NCBI GenBank assembly: GCA_966211955.1
Contig: CBIHOF010000022.1
Location: 35,835 to 99,834 of the forward strand
Length of the DNA: 64,000 nucleotides
From: Albitalea sp966211955
GTDB lineage: Bacteria; Pseudomonadota; Gammaproteobacteria; Burkholderiales; Burkholderiaceae_C
Direction: 5' to 3'
The translations under genes were made by a program, and so were the position numbers. Shown one piece after another: positions 17,178 through 28,112 of this stretch. The stretch's first letter is position 1. The number at the start of each line of letters is the position of its first letter. The notes beneath the pieces are model-generated. The model saw only the letters and a list, made by a program, of their open reading frames with translations. It had not been told where the DNA came from and searched no databases.

Positions 17178-17870
17178 TCACTCCTCGATATCGGCCGACG
17201 CTTTCGCAGCCTTGAGACCGATGCCCACCAAAAAGGTTTCCGAGGATTTGTCGCGAGAAGCCTTCGGTTTGAGCGGTTTCACGACCTTGAAGCGCTCCTT
17301 GAAGAGTTTCACGAGCTGGCTGTAGCCGCTGCCGTGGAAAACCTTGCAAACCAAAGCGCCGCGAGGTGTGAGATGTTTCTCGGAAAACTCCACCGCCAAT
17401 TCGACCAAAAGGGCGATTCGGGCGGAATCTGAGCTTTCGATTCCCGAGAGATTCGGGGCCATGTCTGAAATCACCACATCGACCGGACGGCCCCCGACAT
17501 GCTCCTCGAGCTGGCGCAGCACGGCATCCTCGCGAAAGTCGCCCTGGATGAAGGTCACGCCCTCGATGGGTTCGAAATCCAGGACGTCCAGCGCGATGAT
17601 GGTCCCATTCAGCGTGCCGGCCGCCGCGCCACCCTCGTCCTTGGGCGCAAACTTGCGCCGCACGTACTGACTCCACGCCCCGGGCGTCGCACCAAGGTCG
17701 ACCACCAACTGGCCAGGCTTGATGAGCTTGAGCTCCTCGTCGATTTCCTTGAGCTTGTAGGCGGCCCGCGCTCGGTAGCCCTCCTTCTGGGCCAGCTTCA
17801 CGAACGGGTCGTTCAGGTGGTCATACATCCACTGCTTGTTGACCTTCTTGCTTTTTGATTTGACTTTCAT
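17178..17870 (-). CDS. rlmE: 23S rRNA 2'-O-methyltransferase RlmE (FtsJ/RrmJ)
   Basis: A 230-residue SAM-dependent enzyme that methylates the 2'-OH of U2552 of 23S rRNA. The SAM loop VVDLGATPGAWSQY follows the basic N-terminus; catalytic K-D-K-E residues can be placed in YRARAAYKL, VISDMAPNLSG, LVCKVFHG and SSETFLVG. The start at 17870 (MKVKSKSKKVNKQW) matches the family; an upstream ATG would enter the divergent yhbY start. An insert rich in Gly/Ala (DEGGAAAGT) is seen around residue 75. A -10-like TATTAT lies 9 bases before the ATG. Confidence 0.95.
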   Translation of the reverse strand: MKVKSKSKKVNKQWMYDHLNDPFVKLAQKEGYRARAAYKLKEIDEELKLIKPGQLVVDLGATPGAWSQYVRRKFAPKDEGGAAAGTLNGTIIALDVLDFEPIEGVTFIQGDFREDAVLRQLEEHVGGRPVDVVISDMAPNLSGIESSDSARIALLVELAVEFSEKHLTPRGALVCKVFHGSGYSQLVKLFKERFKVVKPLKPKASRDKSSETFLVGIGLKAAKASADIEE

Positions 17871-17878
17871 GCTGCGGG

Positions 17879-17885
17879 GATAATA
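17879..17885. promoter_or_regulatory. Overlapping -10 elements for yhbY and rlmE
   Basis: The seven bases GATAATA read GATAAT towards yhbY (6 bases before its ATG at 17891) and TATTAT towards rlmE (9 bases before its ATG at 17870). Only 20 bp separate the two starts. TTGATT at 17855-17860, 18 bases upstream of GATAAT, could be a -35 for yhbY. If used, both transcripts would start at or next to the start codon. Confidence 0.5.
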
Positions 17886-17890
17886 CGGTG

Positions 17891-18364
17891 ATGCCCGCAA
17901 TCAATCTCACACCTTCCGAGCGCAAGGAAAAACGCGCCGATGCCCACCACCTCGACCCCGTGGTGATGATCGGCGGCGATGGCCTGACGCCCGCCGTCGT
18001 CAAGGAGGTCGATGCCGCCCTCAACGCCCATGGGCTGATCAAGGTCCGCGTCATGTCCGACGACCGCGACTCGCGCCAAGAAGCCCTGGCGACGCTGAGC
18101 GAGAAGCTCAATGCAGCCCCTATCCAGCACATCGGCAAGCTGCTGATCCTGTGGCGCCCCATCCCCGAAAAGGCCAAGGTGGAGCGCGAAGACCGCATGC
18201 CGGGGCCGAAGGTGGTGAAGATCTTGAAGTTCTCGAAGAGCGGAAATCACAGGCCCCAGGTGAAGAAGGTGAAGGTGCTGGGCAACCAGCGCATCGCGGC
18301 GGGTGGCCAGCTCAAGCGTGCGAAGAAGCGTCAGACCAGCGTGAAGAAGACGGCGGCGGACTGA
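17891..18364 (+). CDS. yhbY: YhbY family CRM-domain RNA-binding protein
   Basis: A 157-residue protein whose first 95 or so residues form a CRM domain (LTPSERKEKRADAHHLDPVV at the start, then GDGLTPAVVKEVDAAL and GKLLILWRP), associated with pre-50S ribosomal particles. The family member in E. coli is about 97 residues; here a Lys/Arg-rich tail of about 60 residues (KKVKVLGNQR, KRAKKRQTSVKKT) is added, which may increase RNA binding. The ATG at 17891 is used; a GTG three bases upstream is also in frame. It is divergent from rlmE, another ribosome-biogenesis gene. Confidence 0.9.
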   Translation: MPAINLTPSERKEKRADAHHLDPVVMIGGDGLTPAVVKEVDAALNAHGLIKVRVMSDDRDSRQEALATLSEKLNAAPIQHIGKLLILWRPIPEKAKVEREDRMPGPKVVKILKFSKSGNHRPQVKKVKVLGNQRIAAGGQLKRAKKRQTSVKKTAAD

Positions 18365-18391
18365 TCTCGCCGAGCGCCCAGTGCTCCGGCC

Positions 18392-18826
18392 TCAGACAGT
18401 CAACCGCCAGGCAGCAATGCTCACGAGCAGGGCCTTGAGCATGTACAGGCCGGCCGAAATGCCGTGCAAGGCACCGAAAGACAGGCTCCCCTGCCCCACC
18501 TTCGCTGCGGCCATCATGGGCTGCAGCGCGAAATAGCCGAACACCGTGCAGAACAAGGCGCCAAGAACGAGCAGCATGTTGGCGCTGAAGACCGAGCCCT
18601 CGCCTGATTCGGCAGCGTCACGGGCAACTCGCCGCAAGATGATGAAGAGCACGATGGCCAGCGCCAGGCTCAAGGTCGCTTCCTGCGCGAACATCCGGCC
18701 GGCGATGCGCCCGGCCGTGTCGGGCGCAGTGGTGGCGAACCCCGCCGGCGCGCCGATGAGGCCCACGCCCCACAGCAAGCCCGCCCACAGGCCTGCGATC
18801 CACGCGCACAAGCGCCTTAGGTTCAT
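18392..18826 (-). CDS. DUF4149 family membrane protein
   Basis: A 144-residue protein with four predicted transmembrane helices (residues about 6-28, 50-66, 81-101 and 119-140), typical of the DUF4149/TMEM205-like family. No catalytic motif is seen and the function is unknown. It directly follows greA with a 2-bp gap and so is probably the last gene of the carAB-greA unit. Confidence 0.8.
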   Translation of the reverse strand: MNLRRLCAWIAGLWAGLLWGVGLIGAPAGFATTAPDTAGRIAGRMFAQEATLSLALAIVLFIILRRVARDAAESGEGSVFSANMLLVLGALFCTVFGYFALQPMMAAAKVGQGSLSFGALHGISAGLYMLKALLVSIAAWRLTV

Positions 18827-18828
18827 GC

Positions 18829-19305
18829 TCAGACGTAGCGGACTTCGATGATCTCGTAGCTCTTGACGCCGCCCGGCGCCTGCACGTCTGCCACGTCGCC
18901 AGCTTCCTTGCCGATGAGTGCGCGCGCGATGGGCGAGCTGATGGAGATGAGCCCTTGCTTGAGGTCGGCTTCGTCGTCGCCGACGATCTGGTAGGTGACT
19001 TGCGCGCCGCTGGCTTCTTCTTCGAGATCGACGGTCGAGCCGAACACCACGCGGCCGCCGGCGTTGAGCACCGACGGATCGATCACCTGCGCTGCGGCGA
19101 GCTTGCCCTCGATCTCGAGGATGCGGCCTTCGATGAAGCCCTGCTTGTCCTTGGCGGCCTCATATTCGGCGTTTTCGGACAGGTCACCTTGCGCGCGCGC
19201 TTCGGCGATCGCCTGGATGACGGCATGGCGTTCGACGGACTTGAGTCGCTGGAGCTCGTCCTTGAGCTTCTCGGCGCCTCGCTTTGTGAGCGGAATGGTG
19301 GTCAT
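18829..19305 (-). CDS. greA: Transcription elongation factor GreA
   Basis: A 158-residue factor that rescues backtracked RNA polymerase by stimulating transcript cleavage. The N-terminal coiled coil with the acidic tip (IAEARAQGDLSENAEYEAAK) is followed by the FKBP-like C-terminal domain (ISISSPIARALIGKEAGD). Length is exactly as expected. It lies between carB and the DUF4149 gene. Confidence 0.98.
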   Translation of the reverse strand: MTTIPLTKRGAEKLKDELQRLKSVERHAVIQAIAEARAQGDLSENAEYEAAKDKQGFIEGRILEIEGKLAAAQVIDPSVLNAGGRVVFGSTVDLEEEASGAQVTYQIVGDDEADLKQGLISISSPIARALIGKEAGDVADVQAPGGVKSYEIIEVRYV

Positions 19306-19324
19306 GTGCCTAACCTTGGAGCAA

Positions 19325-19360
19325 AAATGAAGCCGCCGCCAGGGTCACCGGCGGCGGCGC
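19325..19360 (-). terminator. Hairpin with T-rich tail between carB and greA
   Basis: GCCGCCGCC (19332-19340) pairs with GGCGGCGGC (19350-19358); on the minus strand the stem is followed by TTCATTTTTG. It is a plausible partial terminator between carB and greA. Confidence 0.55.
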
Positions 19361-19382
19361 TGTTCTAGTGGATGCGTCGAGT

Positions 19383-22661
<3,279 letters not shown>

Positions 22662-23840
22662 TTAGTTTTTCTCCGTCTTGCGCGCAGCCATCAGGTCGGT
22701 GAAGCGGTCGAAGAGGTAGGCAATGTCATGGGGTCCGGGGGATGCTTCCGGGTGGCCCTGGAAGCAGAAGGCGGGCTTGTCCGTGCGGGCGAGGCCTTGC
22801 AGCGTGCCGTCGAAGAGCGAGACATGCGTGGCGCGCAGGTTGGCGGGCAGCGTCTTCTCGTCGACCGCGAAGCCATGGTTCTGGCTCGTGATGCTCACGC
22901 GGCCGTTGTCGAGGTCCTTCACCGGGTGGTTCGCGCCGTGGTGGCCGAACTTCATCTTGAAGGTCTTGGCGCCTGAAGCGAGCGCCATGATCTGGTGGCC
23001 AAGGCAGATGCCGAAGGTCGGGATGCCGGTGTCGATGAGCTCGCGCGTCGCCTCGATGGCGTAGTCGCAGGGCTCCGGGTCACCCGGGCCGTTGGAGAGG
23101 AAGACGCCGTCGGGCTTGTGCTTGAGCACCTCGGACGCAGGCGTCTGCGCCGGCACCACCGTGATCTTGCAGCCGCGGCTGGCCAGCATGCGCAGGATGT
23201 TGAACTTCACGCCGAAGTCGTAGGCGACGACATGGAACTTCGGGTCGGCCTGCTTGCCGTATCCGGTGCCGAGTTCCCACTCGGTTTCCGTCCACTCGTA
23301 GGGCTCGCGCATGCTCACGACCTTGGCGAGGTCGAGGCCGGCCATGCTCGGCGCGGCCTTGGCCTTGGCCACCGCATCGGCGATGTGCCGTTCGGTGATG
23401 GTCGCGCCTTCGGGCAGCGTGAGGATGCAGCCGTTTTGTGCGCCGGTGGTGCGCAGGACGCGGGTCAGGCGACGGGTGTCGATGTTGGCGATGGCGACGG
23501 TGCCCTCGCGCTTGAGGTACTCCGGCAGGGTCATCGATTTGCGGAAGTTCGACTCCAGCACCGGCAGGTCCTTGATGATCAGGCCTGCGGCGTGAACCTT
23601 CTTCGCTTCGACGTCTTCCGTCGCGACACCATAGTTGCCAATGTGCGGATACGTCAGCGTGACGATCTGCCGGCAGTAGCTTGGGTCGGTGAGGATTTCC
23701 TGGTAGCCGGTGAGCGCGGTGTTGAACACCACTTCGCCGACCGTCTCGCCAGGAGCGCCGATCGATGTCCCCTTGAAGATGGTTCCGTCTGCGAGAGCGA
23801 GAAGAGCGGGAGACAGAACTGGCAGCAAGGAAAACTCCAT
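22662..23840 (-). CDS. carA: Carbamoyl-phosphate synthase small subunit (glutaminase)
   Basis: A 392-residue class I glutamine amidotransferase subunit that supplies ammonia to CarB. The nucleophile lies in FGICLGHQIMALASG and the His/Glu pair in CFQGHPEASPGPHD. The ATG at 23840 (MEFSLLPVLSPALLALADGT) fits the family; the upstream in-frame extension to 23993 is poorly conserved in character. A TATACT -10-like hexamer occurs near 23971-23976 on the minus strand, giving a leader of about 125 nt. Confidence 0.96.
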   Translation of the reverse strand: MEFSLLPVLSPALLALADGTIFKGTSIGAPGETVGEVVFNTALTGYQEILTDPSYCRQIVTLTYPHIGNYGVATEDVEAKKVHAAGLIIKDLPVLESNFRKSMTLPEYLKREGTVAIANIDTRRLTRVLRTTGAQNGCILTLPEGATITERHIADAVAKAKAAPSMAGLDLAKVVSMREPYEWTETEWELGTGYGKQADPKFHVVAYDFGVKFNILRMLASRGCKITVVPAQTPASEVLKHKPDGVFLSNGPGDPEPCDYAIEATRELIDTGIPTFGICLGHQIMALASGAKTFKMKFGHHGANHPVKDLDNGRVSITSQNHGFAVDEKTLPANLRATHVSLFDGTLQGLARTDKPAFCFQGHPEASPGPHDIAYLFDRFTDLMAARKTEKN

Positions 23841-23989
23841 CGTTGCGCCCAGCTCTGCCTTCGCGGTGACCGCGCGTTCATCGTGTCGCACGGTGTGATC
23901 GCGGGCTCGAATCCGGAGGGGAAACTGCGGGAGGTTTCGCTGGGGCGGGTGATTGCGGGTAAACCTTAGGAGTATATCCGAGGAGACCC

Positions 23990-24397
23990 TCAAATCGCTA
24001 TCGCAGCAATGCCCGCTTTGGCAATCTGGGCGTCCTGTTCAGACTTGACGCCGCTCACGCCCACCGCGCCCACGCACTGCCCGTTCACCATGATCGGCAC
24101 GCCACCTTCGAGCATGCCTTGCACTTCCGGCGCGCTCAAGAACGCGGTGCGGCCGCCATTGATGATTTCCTCGTACCCGCGGCTCTCGCGACGGCCGAGC
24201 GCGGCGGTGCGGGCCTTGGCCGGCGCCATGTGCGAGCTCAAGGGCGATGCACCGTCGAGTCGCTGCAGCCACAGCAAATGGCCACCATCGTCCACGATGG
24301 CGATCGTGACCACCCATTGGTTGGAAACGGCTTCGGTTTCCGCGGCGGCGGCGACTCGCTTGATTTCATCGAGCGTCAGGACGGGCTTCGAATTCAC
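23990..24397 (-). CDS. GlcG/HbpS family heme-binding-like protein
   Basis: A 135-residue protein of the DUF336 (GlcG/HbpS) family: N-terminal helix LTLDEIKRVAAAAETEA, sheet TIAIVDDGGHLLWLQRLDGA, and the Gly-rich end GGVPIMVNGQCVGAVGVSG. Family members bind heme or small ligands; some are found in glycolate and diol operons, but no such genes are nearby. The GTG at 24397 is chosen because GAAGGA lies 7 bases upstream and the length then matches the family. The protein has no signal peptide. Confidence 0.82.
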   Translation of the reverse strand: MNSKPVLTLDEIKRVAAAAETEAVSNQWVVTIAIVDDGGHLLWLQRLDGASPLSSHMAPAKARTAALGRRESRGYEEIINGGRTAFLSAPEVQGMLEGGVPIMVNGQCVGAVGVSGVKSEQDAQIAKAGIAAIAI

Positions 24398-24484
24398 GGG
24401 GATTCCTTCGTTGTAGAGGCACCGCCACTGTACGGCGGCGTGGCAACCTCGCAATTCCGGCGCGCAAACGAGTCAAACGCACCC

Positions 24485-24513
24485 CTTGTGGAGCGCGCTC
24501 ACGCACCCCACAT
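24485..24513 (+). promoter_or_regulatory. Candidate sigma-32-type promoter before the Bax-inhibitor-1 gene
   Basis: CTTGTGG at 24485-24491 and CCCCACAT at 24506-24513 are separated by 14 bases, close to the heat-shock consensus CTTGAAA-N12-14-CCCCATNT. A second, ordinary -10-like TAGAAT lies at 24532-24537 with no good -35. Confidence 0.4.
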
Positions 24514-24581
24514 ACTGACCCCGGGGGGAACTAGAATTCCCTGGTTGGGTCTGAGCCCACGTCTTTCAACTGGAGGTCTCA

Positions 24582-25277
24582 ATGAACGAAAGCCTGCAAA
24601 CCATCTACGGTGGCGGCTCTCTCATTTCGGCAGAGCAACGCAACCGCGTGCTGCGCAACACGTACTGGCTGTTGGCATTGTCCCTGGTGCCCACGGTGCT
24701 TGGCGCCTGGATCGGCGTGAGCACGGGTGTCATCGCCAAACTCGGTACCGGCGCCACCTTGCTGCTGTTTTTCGGCGGCGCCTTCGCCTTCATGTTCGCC
24801 ATCCAGAAGACCAAGGACTCGGCCGCCGGAGTGGGCGTGCTGCTGGCCTTCACGTTCTTCATGGGCCTGATGATGTCCAGGCTGCTGGCCTACGTGCTGG
24901 GCTACAAGAACGGCACCGGTCTCATCATGACGGCATTCGGCGGCACGGCCGGCGTGTTCTTCGCGGTGGCGAGCCTGGCCACCGTGATCAAGCGCGATCT
25001 GTCGAGCATGGGCAAGTTCCTGTTCGTCGGCGCCTTGGCGATCGTGATCGGCAGCGTGCTGAACGCGCTGTTCTTCCAGTCCGGGCCGATGATGCTGGCG
25101 ATCTCGGTGATGGCCATCGGCATCTTCAGCGCCTACATGCTGTACGACATCAAGCAGGTGATCGACGGTGGCGAGACCAACTACATCACCGCCACGCTGC
25201 AAATCTACTTGGATCTGGTCAATGTGTTCCAGAACCTGCTGCTCTTGCTGACCTCGCTCAGCGGCGAGCGCGACTGA
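24582..25277 (+). CDS. Bax inhibitor-1/YccA family membrane protein
   Basis: A 231-residue inner-membrane protein with seven hydrophobic segments ending in the family motif LYDIKQVIDGGETNYITAT (acidic residues in the last loop and helix, characteristic of the pH-sensitive BI-1 pore fold). The E. coli homologue YccA interacts with FtsH; other members leak calcium. A GGAGG ribosome site lies 7 bases before ATG 24582. It is a single-gene unit bounded by its own upstream region and a strong terminator. Confidence 0.93.
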   Translation: MNESLQTIYGGGSLISAEQRNRVLRNTYWLLALSLVPTVLGAWIGVSTGVIAKLGTGATLLLFFGGAFAFMFAIQKTKDSAAGVGVLLAFTFFMGLMMSRLLAYVLGYKNGTGLIMTAFGGTAGVFFAVASLATVIKRDLSSMGKFLFVGALAIVIGSVLNALFFQSGPMMLAISVMAIGIFSAYMLYDIKQVIDGGETNYITATLQIYLDLVNVFQNLLLLLTSLSGERD

Positions 25278-25301
25278 CGGACCACCTCGTCAGTCCGAGA
25301 C

Positions 25302-25326
25302 AACGGGGCCTTCGGGCCCCGTTTGT
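25302..25326. terminator. Bidirectional terminator between the BI-1 gene and rlmD
   Basis: ACGGGGCC and GGCCCCGT-type arms (25303-25310 with 25314-25321) form an 8-bp stem around a TTC-centred loop, followed by TTTGT. The gene on the opposite strand (rlmD) ends at 25326, so the hairpin serves both convergent transcripts. Confidence 0.7.
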
Positions 25327-26669
25327 CATTCCCGCTCGAACACCGCGATGCTTTCCACGTGGGCTGTGTGGGGGAACATGTTCACCGCCCCCGCTGCCAC
25401 GCAGCGGTAGCCGGCCTGATGCACCAGCAGCCCCGCATCGCGGGCGAGCGTGGCCGGGTTGCAGCTCACGTAGACGATGCGTTGAGGCGGCGCATAGCCC
25501 GGCGCGAGCGATGGGTCCGCATGCAGGTCGGCGATGGCCTTCGCAAGGGCGAACGCGCCTTCGCGCGGCGGGTCCACCAGCCATTTTTCGGCAGCACCGT
25601 AGGTTGCCAGGTCAGCCGGCATGATCTCGAAGAGGTTGCGCGCGACAAAGCTCGTCTTCGCCGCCAAGCCGTTGAAAGCCGCGTTTTCGCGCGAGCGAGC
25701 CACCAGCGCCTCGCTGCCTTCGATGCCCAGCACTTCCTTCGCCTGCGTCGCGATGGGCAGCGTGAAGTTGCCCAGCCCGCAGAACCAGTCGATCACCCGC
25801 TCGTCCGGCTGCGCATCCAGCAGGCGCAAGGCCCGGCTGACCAGCACCTGGTTGATCTGGTGGTTCACCTGCGTGAAATCGGTGGGCTTGAAGGGCATGG
25901 TGATGCCGAATTCCGGCAGCGTGTAGTCCAGCGCCGCGCCGCCTTCGTCAAGCAGATGCACGGTGTCCGGCCCCTTGGGTTGCAGCCACCACTGCACGCC
26001 TGTCTCGGCTGCGAATGCGCGCAGGCGCGACAGGTCGGCCGCGCTCAACGGCTCAAGGTGCCGCAGCACCAGCGCCGTGACGCTCGAACCGATGGCCAGT
26101 TCGATCTGCGGAAGCCGGTCGCGCTGGTCCATGCCGGTGATGAGATCCGCCAACTTCGGCAGGAGCGCGCTCACGTGCGGCGGCAACACCTCGCAGCTGT
26201 CCATGTCGGCGACATAGCTGTACTTGCGCTCGTGAAAGCCCACCAGCACCTTGCCCTTCTTCACCACGAACCGCACCGACAGTCGCGCCCGGTAGCGATA
26301 GCCCCAGGAGGGCCCCTCGATCGGCCGCAGCACACGCTCGGGCTTGACCTTGCCGAGATGCCACAGCCCATCCTCCAGCGCCCGCTGCTTGGTGGCGATC
26401 TGCGCGCCGACGTGGAAGTGCTGAATCTTGCAGCCGCCACAGGTGCCGAAGTGTGGGCAGCGCGGACGCACCCGTTGGGCGCTCTCGTGGCGCAGCGCCG
26501 TCATCGACGCCTGCTCCCAGTTGTTCTTCTTGCGGTGGACCTGCACCTGCACTTCCTCGCCCGGAAGCGCACCTTCGATGAAGACCACCTTGCCCTCGGC
26601 GTTGTGGGCCACGCCTTGCCCTTCGAGGTCGAGGGACTCGACCTTCAACCATTCATTGTTCGCTGTCAT
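25326..26669 (-). CDS. rlmD: 23S rRNA (uracil-5-)-methyltransferase RlmD
   Basis: A 447-residue enzyme that methylates U1939 of 23S rRNA. It has an N-terminal TRAM domain (VESLDLEGQGVAHN to GEEVQVQVHRKK), the iron-sulfur cysteines in CPHFGTCGGCKIQHF plus a later Cys of MDSCEVLPP, the SAM fold (VIDWFCGLGNFTLPIA) and the catalytic Cys in IVYVSCNPATLARD. The ATG at 26669 is chosen since it starts at the TRAM domain. GATAAT lies 7 bases before it. Divergent from the SLOG-like gene. Confidence 0.93.
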   Translation of the reverse strand: MTANNEWLKVESLDLEGQGVAHNAEGKVVFIEGALPGEEVQVQVHRKKNNWEQASMTALRHESAQRVRPRCPHFGTCGGCKIQHFHVGAQIATKQRALEDGLWHLGKVKPERVLRPIEGPSWGYRYRARLSVRFVVKKGKVLVGFHERKYSYVADMDSCEVLPPHVSALLPKLADLITGMDQRDRLPQIELAIGSSVTALVLRHLEPLSAADLSRLRAFAAETGVQWWLQPKGPDTVHLLDEGGAALDYTLPEFGITMPFKPTDFTQVNHQINQVLVSRALRLLDAQPDERVIDWFCGLGNFTLPIATQAKEVLGIEGSEALVARSRENAAFNGLAAKTSFVARNLFEIMPADLATYGAAEKWLVDPPREGAFALAKAIADLHADPSLAPGYAPPQRIVYVSCNPATLARDAGLLVHQAGYRCVAAGAVNMFPHTAHVESIAVFERE

Positions 26670-26676
26670 GGACGCG

Positions 26677-26698
26677 ATTATCCCGGCCCGGCGATACT
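26677..26698. promoter_or_regulatory. Divergent -10 elements between rlmD and the SLOG-like gene
   Basis: On the minus strand GATAAT (26682-26677) lies 7 bases before the rlmD ATG. On the plus strand GATACT (26693-26698) lies 7 bases before the ATG at 26706. The two starts are only 36 bp apart, so both promoters must reach into the opposite gene. The hexamers at -35 distance are poor. Confidence 0.45.
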
Positions 26699-26705
26699 GG
26701 CCAGG

Positions 26706-27287
26706 ATGCTCCCGCCGCCGCCTCTCCAGCTCGGGTTTTCGCCCCGTCGTGTCATCGTGTTTTCCGGCCACATCGTCGATGCGGCCGATCGGCCGGACGA
26801 GCGCTTCCCGGTGCGCTGCGTGCCACGGGCCGCGCAGCGCATCGATGCCGCGCTCAGCGCGATGAAGGCCGGCAAAGCAGACCTCGCCATCACGCAGGGC
26901 TCCGCCGGCGGCGACATCCTGTTCATTGAGTCATGCCTCGCGCACGACGTGCCGGTGCAGCTGATGCTGCCCGTGCCTGAGGACGAATTCGTCGAGCGCT
27001 CCATCGCGCGCATGGCCGATGGCGAAGATTGGAAGCGCCGCTACCTGGCCGCACGCGAAAGTCTCGCGGCCTTACCCGCAGTGATGCCAGGCGCCCCCGG
27101 CAACGTCTTCGAGCGCTGCAACCGCTGGATGCTCGCGACCGCGCAAGCCAGCCGTGCCCCGGCCATCGAGCTGCTGTGCCTGTGGAACGGCGCACGCGGC
27201 GACGCCGGCGGCACAGCGCACATGGTGGACGAGTTCCGCGCGGCTCACTGCCGCATCACCTGGATCGACTCCCGCGAGTTCTGCTGA
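26706..27287 (+). CDS. SLOG-like (LOG/DprA-type) putative nucleotide-binding protein
   Basis: A 193-residue cytoplasmic protein. The core reads VIVFSGHIVDA, then ADLAITQGSAGGDILFIE and VPVQLMLPVPEDEF, a Rossmann-like pattern like that of SLOG-superfamily domains found fused to nucleotide cyclases and signalling proteins; Gly-Ser-Ala-Gly-Gly-Asp would be the ligand loop. Here the domain stands alone. The C-terminal part (IELLCLWNGARGD, HMVDEFRA) is also typical of that fold. No enzyme activity can be named. Divergent from rlmD, convergent with the exonuclease gene. Family assignment is from pattern memory and needs a profile search. Confidence 0.6.
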   Translation: MLPPPPLQLGFSPRRVIVFSGHIVDAADRPDERFPVRCVPRAAQRIDAALSAMKAGKADLAITQGSAGGDILFIESCLAHDVPVQLMLPVPEDEFVERSIARMADGEDWKRRYLAARESLAALPAVMPGAPGNVFERCNRWMLATAQASRAPAIELLCLWNGARGDAGGTAHMVDEFRAAHCRITWIDSREFC

Positions 27288-27307
27288 GCCACGACTCGCG
27301 ACCCGGC

Positions 27308-28096
27308 TCACACCCAGGCCGCGAGGTACTCTTGCCAATGCGATTCGTTGTTGGCCGCGAGCGTCTCCTTCACGAAGGCGATCTCGCGCTCGTACTCAGC
27401 TTCCGTGAAGCCCCCGCGCATCATCTGGAAGCGGCAGTACACGAGGTAGGTGTTCATCACGTCCGTCTCGCAATAGCGGCGGATGTCCTCGAGCTTGCCT
27501 TCGCGGTAGGCGTTGTAGACCTGCGAGCCGTCCATGCCCAGCTTGCCCGGAAAGCCGCACAGCTTGGCCATGGCATCGAGCGGTGCACTGCCGCGCGGCT
27601 GGTACATCGCGAGCAGGTCCATCAGGTCGAGGTGCCGCATGTGGTAGCGGCTGATGTAGTTGTTCCACTTGAACTCGCGGTCGTCCTCGCCCAGGTCCCA
27701 GTACTTGTTGGCGACGACGCCATGGCGCAAGCCGCGGTAGTGCAGCACCGGCAGGTCAAAGCCCCCGCCGTTCCAGCTCACGAGCTGCGGCACGTGCCGC
27801 TCGATGGTGTTGAAGAAGGTCTGGATGACCTTGCCTTCCTGGCTCTTGCCGTCCGTCTCTCGATCGACGAACGAATGGATCTTCAGGCCCTCGGCGTTGC
27901 GGAACACGCACGAGATGACGAGGATGCGCTGCAGGTGCAAGGGCATGAAATCGCTCTTGCCCGCCTCCTTGCGCTCGGCCATCTCGATGGCGTAGACCTC
28001 CTCGTCGCTCACGCTGGCCGGAAGGCCTCGCAGCGTCTTGAGTCCGGGAAGATCGGGAATGGATTCGATGTCGAAAACGAGAACGGGCCAGGACAT
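27308..28096 (-). CDS. PolB-like 3'-5' exonuclease domain protein
   Basis: A 262-residue stand-alone DnaQ-fold exonuclease related to the proofreading domain of DNA polymerase B. ExoI is VFDIES with D9 and E11, ExoII is LVSWNGGGFDLPVL, and ExoIII is RYCETDVMNTYLVY, so all four acidic metal ligands are kept. No polymerase domain is attached. It starts 16 bp after the rpoS stop on the same strand, which suggests co-transcription with the stationary-phase sigma factor. Biological substrate unknown. Confidence 0.85.
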   Translation of the reverse strand: MSWPVLVFDIESIPDLPGLKTLRGLPASVSDEEVYAIEMAERKEAGKSDFMPLHLQRILVISCVFRNAEGLKIHSFVDRETDGKSQEGKVIQTFFNTIERHVPQLVSWNGGGFDLPVLHYRGLRHGVVANKYWDLGEDDREFKWNNYISRYHMRHLDLMDLLAMYQPRGSAPLDAMAKLCGFPGKLGMDGSQVYNAYREGKLEDIRRYCETDVMNTYLVYCRFQMMRGGFTEAEYEREIAFVKETLAANNESHWQEYLAAWV

Positions 28097-28112
28097 TCGG
28101 TTGGTGGTGCGA

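Noticed and set aside
15286..17325. 679-codon plus-strand frame opposite ftsH
   Set aside because: Antisense mirror of a conserved AAA+ protease; His- and Val-rich sequence typical of such shadows.
24119..25624. Plus-strand frame of 501 codons over the GlcG and BI-1 genes
   Set aside because: It runs in another frame over the clear BI-1 gene and continues into the antisense of rlmD.
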